A DNA stretch of 64,000 nucleotides from an uncultured Opitutaceae bacterium (GTDB lineage Bacteria; Verrucomicrobiota; Verrucomicrobiia; Opitutales; Opitutaceae), in assembly GCA_937902925.1 (NCBI GenBank), contig CALFNN010000070.1, positions 124,001 to 188,000 on the forward strand. The letters run 5' to 3'. Position numbers and translations under genes: made by a program. The notes beneath the pieces were generated by a model. It did no database searches. It was not told the origin of the DNA and was given only the letters and a program-made list of their open reading frames with translations. Below are positions 1-8,023 of the stretch, piece after piece. The first letter of the stretch is position 1. Each line of letters starts with the position of its first letter.

Positions 1-57
1 GCGAACGCGGACCGCCTGACCGAGCGACAAATGCAACACCGGCGACGACGGAGCTGA
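1..57 (+). other. possible 3' tail of a CDS truncated by the window edge
   Basis: Frame 1 is open from the first base to a TGA at 55-57 and reads ANADRLTERQMQHRRRRS. The NxDRLxE pattern resembles the end of small SRPBCC/AHSA1 proteins; the SRPBCC gene at 7414-7833, which also precedes a beta-helix paralogue, ends NLDRLAAEV. Eighteen codons are too few for a firm call, and this may be chance reading. Confidence 0.2.
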
Positions 58-202
58 CGAGCCCAAAGCCAAACCTTACGTGTGCCCGCATCACTCACCG
101 TCGGCATTCGCACGACCGTTGGCGCCGTGTTCCGCGCGGAAGCATGCCGGCAAAAGCGACTCGCACCCAATGGACCCGCTCGAACGTCTGCCTGTCACCC
201 CC

Positions 203-2971
203 ATGAAGAAATCATACCCCAGGATTCTTGGTGTCGTGCTGGCTGCGTGCGTGCTGGTCGCAATGATCCCGCGCGCCCGGGCCGCCGACTATTCGGGCTA
301 CACCGCCCTCGACCCGAGCCAGCCGGTTTCATTTGACGGCACGACGGTCAAATGGAACGGCAAGACTTTCGTCCTCGACGAGAACACCCTCTTTCTCGAT
401 TACCGGCTCGATCGCGCGAAGCTCGCGGGCAATCCCTACGCGTTCAACAACCTCAAGGACGCGGTCGCAAAGTTGAAGAACGGCACGGCGGAAAAGCCGA
501 TGCTGCTGCTGACCGCGCCCGGCGTTTACTGGGTCGACGATCCCGACGATCCCGTGATCCGCGGCACCAACGGCACCACGACGACGGGCATGACCATCGC
601 CTGCAGTCATCTTTATTTCTACGGATTGAACACGAAGCGCGAGAACGTCGTCTACGCCGTCAACCGCGGCCAGACCCAGGGCTCGGAAGGCAACTTCACG
701 ATGTTCAACATTCAGGGCACCGGCCTGAAATCCGAGAACGTGACGTTCGGCAACTACTGCAGCGTGGACCTGAAGTTTCCGCTGGTGCCGTCGTTAAGCC
801 GCAAGCGGCGCGTGGAATCCATCGTGCAGGCGCAGCTGTTTTCCTACAACGGCGGCGACGGCGTGGCCATCAACTCCGGCTTCGTCAGCCGGCTGAACCT
901 GCTGCCCTTCGCGACGACCTATCTCAACTGTCATCTCGAGAGCAACGCGCACGCCGGCGGTCGCAACAACGTCTACATCGGCTGCGAGCTGGAGTTCTAC
1001 GGCACCAACTTTTCGGGCGGGCGGTTCTTCCTCGACTGCGACATCTACCTCAAGCCCTACCCCTCCGTCTATCAGGGCCGGAGTCTCCACCGGTTCGGCT
1101 TTCTCGACGGCTCCGGGGTCGGCGGCGTTTGCGTCGACACCCGTTTTCACCGCAGTCAGGAGATGATCGATAACAACGTCGCCGCGGAAATTTCCTGGGA
1201 CCGCGTGCCGCAACTCGCCACGACCCGTGGCTATCAGTCCAACGTCACGCTCGACGGCAAACCCTACGTCATTCAGGAAGCGGCCACGCCGGGCGCAACC
1301 GTCGTGATGGCCGAGGGCTCGGACCTGCTGAAGGCCTACAAGGTGACCCTGGGTGGCAAGACGTATTACAACGTGCCCAACATCCTCGGCGGCGCCGATC
1401 CCTTCGGCTATGCTCCAGCGATCAGGGCCGCGGCCATGGCCGCCGGGAAAAACGAAAACTATTACTTGAACATTCCCACGACGGCCGCGCTGCGAGTTGC
1501 TTCCGCCGCGGAACCCGCGCCCCAGGGCGGCGCCGCTCCGGGCGCGGCGGCGCGAGGGCGCGCCGGTGCGGGCGCCGCCGGCCGGGGTGGCCCCGGTGGC
1601 GAAGGCGCGGGTGGCGGTGCGCCAACCACGATTCGCTCCGGCCAGTCGACCGCGACCTTGGTTTGGAGCGTGGCGCCCGAGACCAACGCTTCCAGCCCCG
1701 CGCTGGGCAGGTGGCGGTTCACGGCGAGCAATCCGAACATGGTGCAGATCACGCCCGGCGCCAACAATTCCATCACGGTGGCCGGCACGAACCAGACCGC
1801 CGCACCGGTGGACGTGCTCGTCGTCGCGAAAAACGAACTGGGGATCGAGGCGTGCGCGAAGCTGACGGTGGAGCCGGGCTTCGTCGCGCCGCCGAAATTT
1901 GCCCGGAAGCCGGCGATCACCCCGCCGGCCAGTGGCCGCGTCACGCTGGACTATCGACTGGACCTCGGTTCCCGGCAGCCGACCGATGAATCGTTGATCA
2001 CGTGGTATCGTTGCTCGGACGCGCGCGGCGCCAATCCCCTGAAGGTCGCAGTCAGCCGCCGGGACCGGCCGGAAACCACCTATGCGGTGTCGGACGGCGA
2101 CGTGGGCTCCTACCTGATGGCGACCATTCAGCCGAAGCACAGCCTGAGCGAGCCGGGGGCGATGCAGACGGTTTACTCGCGTGCCGCCGTGACGAAAGAC
2201 GACGTGAAGGTTCACGCGATCGACACCGATTTCCAGAATTTCCCCGCGGATCCCCAGCCGAAGATCCTCCCCGGCACGTGGACCATGGATGGTTACTTCG
2301 CCCCCGAGGCCGTGACGGAAAACAAATCGCCGCGCTACACGGCCAATCCCAACTCATGGACGTATGGCTCAGGCCAGCCCGCGTCGTTCAATTTCCATGG
2401 ATTGTATTATGGCCTCTACGAGACGGCCCGTGGTGCGCGCCTGTTCTACACGCCGGCGGGAAACAAATACGGTGACATGACTGTGCGGGCCAGGTTTGCG
2501 CCGAACAAGAACACCGGCCAGGGCTTTGGTTCCGCGACGAATCAGTTCCTCGAGGTTTACATCAAGTATGACCTCGCAACCAATACCGGCTACGGATTGC
2601 GCATGGAGCGCATCCCGCCGGAGGAAATTACGGCACTCGGCTACAACAGCGCCGGCGCCGTGGCCGGCTGCGCGTTCTTTTTGGTGAAATACGCGAACGG
2701 CGTCATGAGCCCGGCCAGCAAGAAAATCATGTCGAGCGCATTTGTGACGGAGTGCACCATGGATCTCGCGGTCAAAAACGGCCGGTTGGTGGCGTCGGTG
2801 ACCTCGGACGAGACCGTGCGCGGCAGCGATGCGTTCAACTATCCCCGGGAAGTCCGGTTCGATGTGCCGGTCGAAAGCAGCAGCTACGGCGGCACCGGCA
2901 TGCTCTTCACAGGCACGGTCGGGGTGAATGCCACGGTCGTGACCGGCTGGCAGACCTCCTGGTCCAAATAA
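203..2971 (+). CDS. secreted beta-helix-like protein, paralogue A (922 aa)
   Basis: Start chosen at the ATG that opens MKKSYPRILG, directly followed by a hydrophobic stretch and an AxA-type cleavage site (RARAADYS), a clear Sec signal peptide. Residues about 30-400 have the Asn/Gly/Phe-rich short repeats of a right-handed parallel beta-helix (pectin-lyase-like fold: NVTFGNYC, YLNCHLES, YIGCELEF). A low-complexity Gly/Ala/Arg linker lies near 460-510, followed by Ig-like strands and a C-terminal segment from about 715 (DTDFQNFP onward) that looks like a LamG/concanavalin-type beta-sandwich. It is closely similar along its length to the protein at 8024-10795. A carbohydrate-binding or pectin-acting surface role is inferred; I could not identify pectinesterase catalytic residues with certainty. 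Confidence 0.8.
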   Translation: MKKSYPRILGVVLAACVLVAMIPRARAADYSGYTALDPSQPVSFDGTTVKWNGKTFVLDENTLFLDYRLDRAKLAGNPYAFNNLKDAVAKLKNGTAEKPMLLLTAPGVYWVDDPDDPVIRGTNGTTTTGMTIACSHLYFYGLNTKRENVVYAVNRGQTQGSEGNFTMFNIQGTGLKSENVTFGNYCSVDLKFPLVPSLSRKRRVESIVQAQLFSYNGGDGVAINSGFVSRLNLLPFATTYLNCHLESNAHAGGRNNVYIGCELEFYGTNFSGGRFFLDCDIYLKPYPSVYQGRSLHRFGFLDGSGVGGVCVDTRFHRSQEMIDNNVAAEISWDRVPQLATTRGYQSNVTLDGKPYVIQEAATPGATVVMAEGSDLLKAYKVTLGGKTYYNVPNILGGADPFGYAPAIRAAAMAAGKNENYYLNIPTTAALRVASAAEPAPQGGAAPGAAARGRAGAGAAGRGGPGGEGAGGGAPTTIRSGQSTATLVWSVAPETNASSPALGRWRFTASNPNMVQITPGANNSITVAGTNQTAAPVDVLVVAKNELGIEACAKLTVEPGFVAPPKFARKPAITPPASGRVTLDYRLDLGSRQPTDESLITWYRCSDARGANPLKVAVSRRDRPETTYAVSDGDVGSYLMATIQPKHSLSEPGAMQTVYSRAAVTKDDVKVHAIDTDFQNFPADPQPKILPGTWTMDGYFAPEAVTENKSPRYTANPNSWTYGSGQPASFNFHGLYYGLYETARGARLFYTPAGNKYGDMTVRARFAPNKNTGQGFGSATNQFLEVYIKYDLATNTGYGLRMERIPPEEITALGYNSAGAVAGCAFFLVKYANGVMSPASKKIMSSAFVTECTMDLAVKNGRLVASVTSDETVRGSDAFNYPREVRFDVPVESSSYGGTGMLFTGTVGVNATVVTGWQTSWSK

Positions 2972-3128
2972 GCGGGGCAAGGGGAGACGCCCGGAGATAG
3001 CCAGATCCTGATTCTTGGCGGGCGTCCGTCTTGGCAACGCCCTTTCATTTCCGGGCTCGTTCATTCCGGCTTCACCCGGCTCGATTTCCTGTCCGGTTTG
3101 CGTTCGGGCGGAAGCTAGGGGTAAAGCC

Positions 3129-4673
3129 ATGTCCATGGACGACGATCAGTTGCTGCGAGCCTACGTGCTCGACCGCTCGGAGGCGGCGTTTCGCGAGGTG
3201 GTGCGGCGGCACATCGCGGTCGTGCAGGGAGTCGTGCGCCGCCAGGCCGGGATCGACGCCCATCTCGCCGATGATGTGACCCAGCGCGTCTTCATCGCCC
3301 TGGCGAGGAAGGCGCACGCGCTCCGTGACCGGGCGACGCTGGTGGGCTGGCTCTACACGGCCGCGCGCCTCGAAGCCGCGCGCGCGGTCCGTTCGGAGGC
3401 GAGGCGGCGCAATCGGGAAACGGGAGCTGGCGCCATGAATGATTCACCAACGGAAGAATCTCCCGCGGCCCTGTCGTGGGAGCAGTTGCAGCCCGTCCTC
3501 GACGACGCGATGGCCCAACTGGGCGAAACCGAACGGAACGCGGTGCTGCTGCGGTTTTTCTCGGGGCGGTCGTTCGCCGAGGTCGGCGGGGTGTTGCGGA
3601 TCAGCGAGGACGCCGCCCGGAAGCGCGTCGAACGCGCCGTCGAAAAACTGCGCCAGGCCCTCGGCCGGCACGGCATCGTCTCCACCGCATCCGCCCTCGG
3701 CGCGACGCTGGAGATGCACGCCGCGCCGGCAGTCGCCAGCGGGGCGGTCGAGACCGTTGTCGCGGCGGCCTGGCCTCAGGCCGCGGTCAGCCCGGCCGCC
3801 CAGATCGGGATCTTTATGAGTTCGACAAAAATAACCGCGGCCGTGGCCGGCGTCGTAATCCTGCTTGCGGGCGTGTCGGCGTTGAAAGACGCCGCGGTGC
3901 TGGACCGCATGGCCGGCCAACGGGCGGCGAACGGACCCGATGCCGCGGCACTGGCGCGCCGGCAAGACGACCTGCATCGCGAGTTGGCCGACATCCAACG
4001 GCAGCGGGATGATCTGCAACGGCAGCGAGCCGCTGCGGACGCCGCCGAGCGCGCGTTCATCGCCAACACCGTCAATCCGCGGCGCCCTTACCTGCAGGAC
4101 CCCGTCTACCGCGCCCTCGCGCGCACCGCCTCCCAGGCCCGGCGTCACCTCGAGTTCCAGCGCTTCTATCGGCAGCGGCAACTGTCGCCCGGGCAGATCG
4201 CGCGTTTCGAGGAGGCGATGGTGCGGCAGGACCAGGCGGCCCTCGACGGCCAGATCGCGCGGGACCTCGGGCGCGACGAGCAGGCGGTCTATCGCGAGAG
4301 CGGCCCGGAATGGAATTCCACGATGCGGGAAATCCTCGGCGACGAAGGCAAGCAAGAGCTCGAGGTTTATCTGCGTGGGAATGCGATCCGCGCCTTCGTC
4401 GACGGCATCGCCGCCAAGAGTTACGAGAGCGGCGACGCCATCACGCTGGAACAGGCCGACCGGCTCATCGCGCTGGCCCTCGCGCACGATCCGACGTATC
4501 AATCGGGCAAGGGCACCGATCCGGGCAGGGTGAGTTGGAACGAAGTCTGGGAACCCGCGGCGAAATTCCTGTCGCCCGACCAGCTCGTCACCTTCGAGAC
4601 CACGGTCGAGGTCTGGTCGCTGCAAAAGCGCATCAGTCTCGCCCGACAGGCGAACGCGCCCGACCAGCGATGA
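3129..4673 (+). CDS. ECF sigma factor with membrane-spanning C-terminal extension (514 aa)
   Basis: Start placed at the ATG opening MSMDDDQLLRAYVL, with AGGGGT upstream. Residues about 1-180 are a normal sigma-70 ECF protein: region 2 (AFREVVRRHIAVVQGVVRRQ, DDVTQRVFIALARKA) and region 4 (LGETERNAVLLRFFSGRSFAEVGGVL as HTH). Beyond that is a non-sigma part: one transmembrane helix near 225-245 (ITAAVAGVVILLAGVSAL), a Gln/Arg-rich coiled coil (DLHRELADIQRQRDDLQRQR) and about 220 residues of helical domain. A membrane-tethered sigma factor that senses through its own C-terminus is the natural inference; such extensions occur in Planctomycetes and Verrucomicrobia. Its stop overlaps the next start by 4 bp. 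Confidence 0.88.
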   Translation: MSMDDDQLLRAYVLDRSEAAFREVVRRHIAVVQGVVRRQAGIDAHLADDVTQRVFIALARKAHALRDRATLVGWLYTAARLEAARAVRSEARRRNRETGAGAMNDSPTEESPAALSWEQLQPVLDDAMAQLGETERNAVLLRFFSGRSFAEVGGVLRISEDAARKRVERAVEKLRQALGRHGIVSTASALGATLEMHAAPAVASGAVETVVAAAWPQAAVSPAAQIGIFMSSTKITAAVAGVVILLAGVSALKDAAVLDRMAGQRAANGPDAAALARRQDDLHRELADIQRQRDDLQRQRAAADAAERAFIANTVNPRRPYLQDPVYRALARTASQARRHLEFQRFYRQRQLSPGQIARFEEAMVRQDQAALDGQIARDLGRDEQAVYRESGPEWNSTMREILGDEGKQELEVYLRGNAIRAFVDGIAAKSYESGDAITLEQADRLIALALAHDPTYQSGKGTDPGRVSWNEVWEPAAKFLSPDQLVTFETTVEVWSLQKRISLARQANAPDQR

Positions 4674-5515
4674 ACCTTCGTATCCCGCTCCTCTCGCTCG
4701 CCATCGTCGCAGGCGCCGCGGCGGGGTTCCGTCATTGGAAAACCCTGCAGGCTGCATCGCGCATGAACGCGGAGGTCGTGCGCCTGCAGACGGAGGAAGC
4801 CGAAATGCGCCGGCGCAACGATGACACCGCCCGGCAGATCGCGGACGCCCGCCGCGAGTTGGAGACCTTGGTCGCCGCCAGCGCGAGCCGGACCGCGTCC
4901 CGCGCGTCCGTCGCGGCCGGCGTATCATCCCCGAGCGAAACGTCCGCACCGAAGAATGCCGCCAGCATGCCGGGCGAGGAACTGCGCCGCCTGCAGGTGC
5001 AGGCTTTCGTCAGCGAACAGCGGCTGCGCTTTGCCGCGCTGTTGAAACGCCTCGGCTTCACCTCGGAGCAATTGCAGGAATTCGACGCGATTCACGCCGC
5101 CTACCAGCAGGCGGTGTTGGAAAACCCGCAAACCGCGGGCGCGCGACAGCTGGCGCGGGAGACGCGGGACGCCGGACTGCGGGGATTGCTCGGACCGGCT
5201 TTCGACCAATGGGACGCCGCCAACCAGGAACAGCCCGCCCGCGCGATTGTGGAGCAGGTCGTGCAGCAAACCTTCCCGGGCTCCGGCGCCTTGGCCGCCA
5301 GCCAGGCGGATGAACTCACCCGCGTGGTCGCCCTGCGCCGTCTCCCGCCGGCAAAGGAAACCGGCGCGGCGTCGCCCGGCTACGACTGGGACCAGATCAT
5401 CGCCGCCGCGCGTTCCATCCTGGCGGAGCGGCAGATGGAGGACTTCATCACCGCGATCGATTTTCGCCGCACCTCCGAAAAAATGTCGGCGCTGGCGGCA
5501 AAGAAAAAATCCTGA
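4670..5515 (+). CDS. membrane-anchored coiled-coil protein, partner of the upstream sigma factor (281 aa)
   Basis: The ATG overlaps the TGA of the sigma gene (ATGA), implying translational coupling. An N-terminal hydrophobic segment (PLLSLAIVAGAAAGF) is followed by a coiled coil (MNAEVVRLQTEEAEMRRRND), a Ser/Ala-rich linker, and a helical domain from about residue 105 (LRFAALLKRLGFTSEQLQEF). That domain looks like the C-terminal domain of the sigma factor itself and more distantly like the paralogues at 41599-42513 and 46963-52373. Role not recognised. A regulatory partner (anti-sigma or co-sensor) is inferred only from position and shared architecture. Confidence 0.7.
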   Translation: MNLRIPLLSLAIVAGAAAGFRHWKTLQAASRMNAEVVRLQTEEAEMRRRNDDTARQIADARRELETLVAASASRTASRASVAAGVSSPSETSAPKNAASMPGEELRRLQVQAFVSEQRLRFAALLKRLGFTSEQLQEFDAIHAAYQQAVLENPQTAGARQLARETRDAGLRGLLGPAFDQWDAANQEQPARAIVEQVVQQTFPGSGALAASQADELTRVVALRRLPPAKETGAASPGYDWDQIIAAARSILAERQMEDFITAIDFRRTSEKMSALAAKKKS

Positions 5516-5617
5516 AGCGGTTTCCCTGGCCGTCGCGGGCCGGCGTTCTCTTCCCGCCGCGCCGCGTGCTATTACTCTTGCGGCGCTGGTTCGGCGTCCG
5601 CTCTGCTCCCTCCCCGC

Positions 5618-6865
5618 ATGGCCGAGCCAACTCTGGTTGACATTCACACGGGCGTCGACGCCGTATTCCGCGCGGAAGCCGGCCGCATCCTCGCGACGCT
5701 CATCCGGCTGCTCGGCGACTTCGACCCGGCCGAGGACGCGATGCACGACGCGTTCAGCGCCGCCCTGCAACGCTGGCCCGCCGAGGGCGTCCCGGCAAAT
5801 CCGCGCGCCTGGCTCGTCTCGACTGCGCGCTTCAAGGCGATCGACGCGATCCGCCGGCGCGCGCGGTTCGAGGCGGCGCAGGCTGACATCGCCGACACGC
5901 TCCACGGCGTTGAACCCGTCGCAGCCGCGGGCGACGACGAACTGCCGGATGACCGGCTCAAGCTTATCTTCACCTGTTGTCATCCGGCGCTCGCGCCCGA
6001 GGCCCGCGCGGCGCTCACGTTGCGCGAGGTGTGCGGGCTGACCACCGAGGAAATCGCGCGCGCCTTCCTCACGACGGTGCCGACGATCGCGCAGCGGATC
6101 GTCCGTGCGAAGGCGAAGATCCGCGACGAACGCCTCCCCTACCAGGTGCCGGCCGGCCCCGAGCTGCCGGAACGCCTCGGCGCGGTGCTCGCCGTCGTCT
6201 ACCTGCTGTTCAACGAGGGCTACTCCGCGTCGTCGGGTCCCTCGCTCACGCGGGCGGACTTGTCGGCGGAAGCCATCCGTCTCGGCCGGGTCCTGCTCGA
6301 GCTGCTGCCGGAGCCGGAGGTCGTCGGCCTGGTCGCGCTGATGCTGCTGCACGAGTCGCGCCGGGCGGCCCGCATCAGTGCCGGCGGCGAACTCGTGTTG
6401 CTCGAGCAACAGGACCGGTCGGCGTGGAACCATACGTTCATCCGCGAGGGAATCGCGCTGGTGGAGCGCGCGCTGGCGACGCGGCGCTTCGGACCGTATA
6501 CGTTGCAGGCCGCCATCGCCGCCGTCCACGCCGGGGCGGGCACGCCGGAGGCGACCGACTGGCGGCAGATTTGCGCGCTGTATGCGGCGCTGCTGGCGAT
6601 GTCGCCCTCGCCGGTCATCGAGCTCAACCGGGCCGCGGCCGTCGCGATGCACGAGGGACCCGCGGCCGGGCTGGCCCTGATCGACGCGATCGTTGCGCGC
6701 GGCGAATTGCGGGATTATCACCTCGTGCATTCGGCTCGCGCCGACCTGCTCCGCCGGCTCGGGCGCCGGGAGGAGGCCCGCGCGGCCTACACGCAGGCGA
6801 ACGCGCTGGTGAAATCCGCACCGGAGAACGCTTTCATCGAAAAACGGCTGCGCGAACTCGGCTGA
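5618..6865 (+). CDS. ECF42-type RNA polymerase sigma factor with DUF6596/TPR-like C-terminus (415 aa)
   Basis: Residues about 10-80 form sigma region 2 (FDPAEDAMHDAFSAAL, NPRAWLVSTARFKAIDAIRR) and about 115-175 form region 4 (TLREVCGLTTEEIARAFL with HTH). The remaining 230 residues are the long helical repeat domain typical of this group (LFNEGYSASSGPSLTR, LMLLHESRRAAR, YAALLAMSPSPVIELNRA). ECF42 factors are known to be encoded beside DGPF/YCII-domain proteins, and that is exactly the next gene. They lack a classical anti-sigma factor, and the C-terminal domain is thought to be needed for activity. Length (415 aa) fits the family. Confidence 0.92.
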   Translation: MAEPTLVDIHTGVDAVFRAEAGRILATLIRLLGDFDPAEDAMHDAFSAALQRWPAEGVPANPRAWLVSTARFKAIDAIRRRARFEAAQADIADTLHGVEPVAAAGDDELPDDRLKLIFTCCHPALAPEARAALTLREVCGLTTEEIARAFLTTVPTIAQRIVRAKAKIRDERLPYQVPAGPELPERLGAVLAVVYLLFNEGYSASSGPSLTRADLSAEAIRLGRVLLELLPEPEVVGLVALMLLHESRRAARISAGGELVLLEQQDRSAWNHTFIREGIALVERALATRRFGPYTLQAAIAAVHAGAGTPEATDWRQICALYAALLAMSPSPVIELNRAAAVAMHEGPAAGLALIDAIVARGELRDYHLVHSARADLLRRLGRREEARAAYTQANALVKSAPENAFIEKRLRELG

Positions 6866-6957
6866 AATATTTTCGATCGCGGGTCGAAATCCGCGCCCGC
6901 AGATCGACTAGTTGACGAACAACGCCCAATTCCGGGCCCCATCACCCACCACCCAAT

Positions 6958-7362
6958 ATGAAATACATCTGCCTCGGTTACGCCGATCCCACGCTATTCG
7001 CCTCCGCGTCGGAGGCCGAAATGAATTCCATGATGGACAGTTGCTTCGTCTACGACGACCAGCTTCGCGCCAACGGCCATTTCAAGGGCGGCGAGGCGCT
7101 GCAACCGCCGAACACGGCGATGACGCTCCGCTATACGAACGGCAAAGTCGTCGCGACCGACGGGCCGTTCGCCGAGACGAAGGAGCAGCTCGGCGGCATC
7201 ATGATCCTCGAGGCGCGCGACCTGAACCACGCCGTCGAGCTGATCTCGAAACATCCCGGCACGAAGTTCGGCCCGTGGGAAATCCGCCCCGCCGCCGACC
7301 TGGGCGAGATGATGCAGCAGAGCGAGGCGCGGCGCCACAAGGGCGGCAAGCCGCGGGGCTGA
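6958..7362 (+). CDS. YCII/DGPF-domain protein (134 aa)
   Basis: Begins MKYICLGYAD and contains the family signature DGPFAETKEQLGG near residue 62, followed by the usual LEARDLNHAVELISKHP. These ferredoxin-like-fold proteins of unknown catalytic role are encoded next to ECF42 sigma factors in many genomes. It lies 92 bp after the sigma gene and 51 bp before the SRPBCC gene, so the three probably form one unit. The intervening spacer contains a single half-site-like CTAGTTGAC near 6908 but no full palindrome of the kind found at 44-53 kb. Confidence 0.92.
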   Translation: MKYICLGYADPTLFASASEAEMNSMMDSCFVYDDQLRANGHFKGGEALQPPNTAMTLRYTNGKVVATDGPFAETKEQLGGIMILEARDLNHAVELISKHPGTKFGPWEIRPAADLGEMMQQSEARRHKGGKPRG

Positions 7363-7413
7363 ACCCGGGGCACATCACTCGTTCCCGACGCGATCGGAAA
7401 ACCTCCAGACGCC

Positions 7414-7833
7414 ATGAGCACCTTCAAAACCTCGCGGGAAATTCCCGCCAGTCCCGCCGCAGTATTCGCGGCGATCCGGGACCCCGCCCGCCTCGCCCGC
7501 TGGTGGGGGCCCAGCGGCTTCACCAATAAATTCGATTCGATCGAGTTCAAACCCGGCGGCAAATGGTCCTTCGCCATGATCGGCCCGGACGGAAAGATTT
7601 ATCGCAACGAGTCCGTCTTCCAAGCCATCGAACCCGACCAAAAGGTGGTCATCCACCACGTCTCCGCCCCGCGGTTTGTTCTCACCGTTTCGCTGCAGGG
7701 CACCTCAGGCGGCACGCTGGTCGCCTGGGAGCAGGTGTTCGAAGATCCCGCCGTCGCCGAAGCCGTCCGCCCCATCGTCGAGCCCGCCAACGAACAGAAT
7801 CTCGATCGCCTCGCTGCCGAAGTCCGGCGGTGA
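7414..7833 (+). CDS. SRPBCC (AHSA1/START-like) domain protein (139 aa)
   Basis: MSTFKTSREIPASPAAVFAAIRDP is the usual N-terminus of the AHSA1-like SRPBCC fold, followed by LARWWGPSGFTN and the terminal helix EQNLDRLAAEV. The fold gives a hydrophobic ligand cavity; the ligand is unknown. It closes the ECF42/DGPF cassette, a combination also common in other phyla. The whole protein is present. Confidence 0.9.
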   Translation: MSTFKTSREIPASPAAVFAAIRDPARLARWWGPSGFTNKFDSIEFKPGGKWSFAMIGPDGKIYRNESVFQAIEPDQKVVIHHVSAPRFVLTVSLQGTSGGTLVAWEQVFEDPAVAEAVRPIVEPANEQNLDRLAAEVRR

Positions 7834-8023
7834 AACCGGGCCGCCGGTCCGGCCGGAATTTTCGGAGGCGTCGAACCGGGCCGCTGCGCTCGCACGGCAT
7901 CACGTCGCGACTCGACCTGTCATCGCGGGACCGGCGATGCCCGGCCTGTTCGCTTTGGTCCTCGCGCCGGCGAATTGCGACACGTGCATCTATTTGCCGG
8001 CCTGGACGTCTGTCTGTCACCTC

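Noticed and set aside
1480-1630. Frameshift in the Gly/Ala/Arg-rich stretch of paralogue A
   Set aside because: The paralogue at 8024-10795 has a linker of the same composition in the same place, and the frame continues into conserved sequence.
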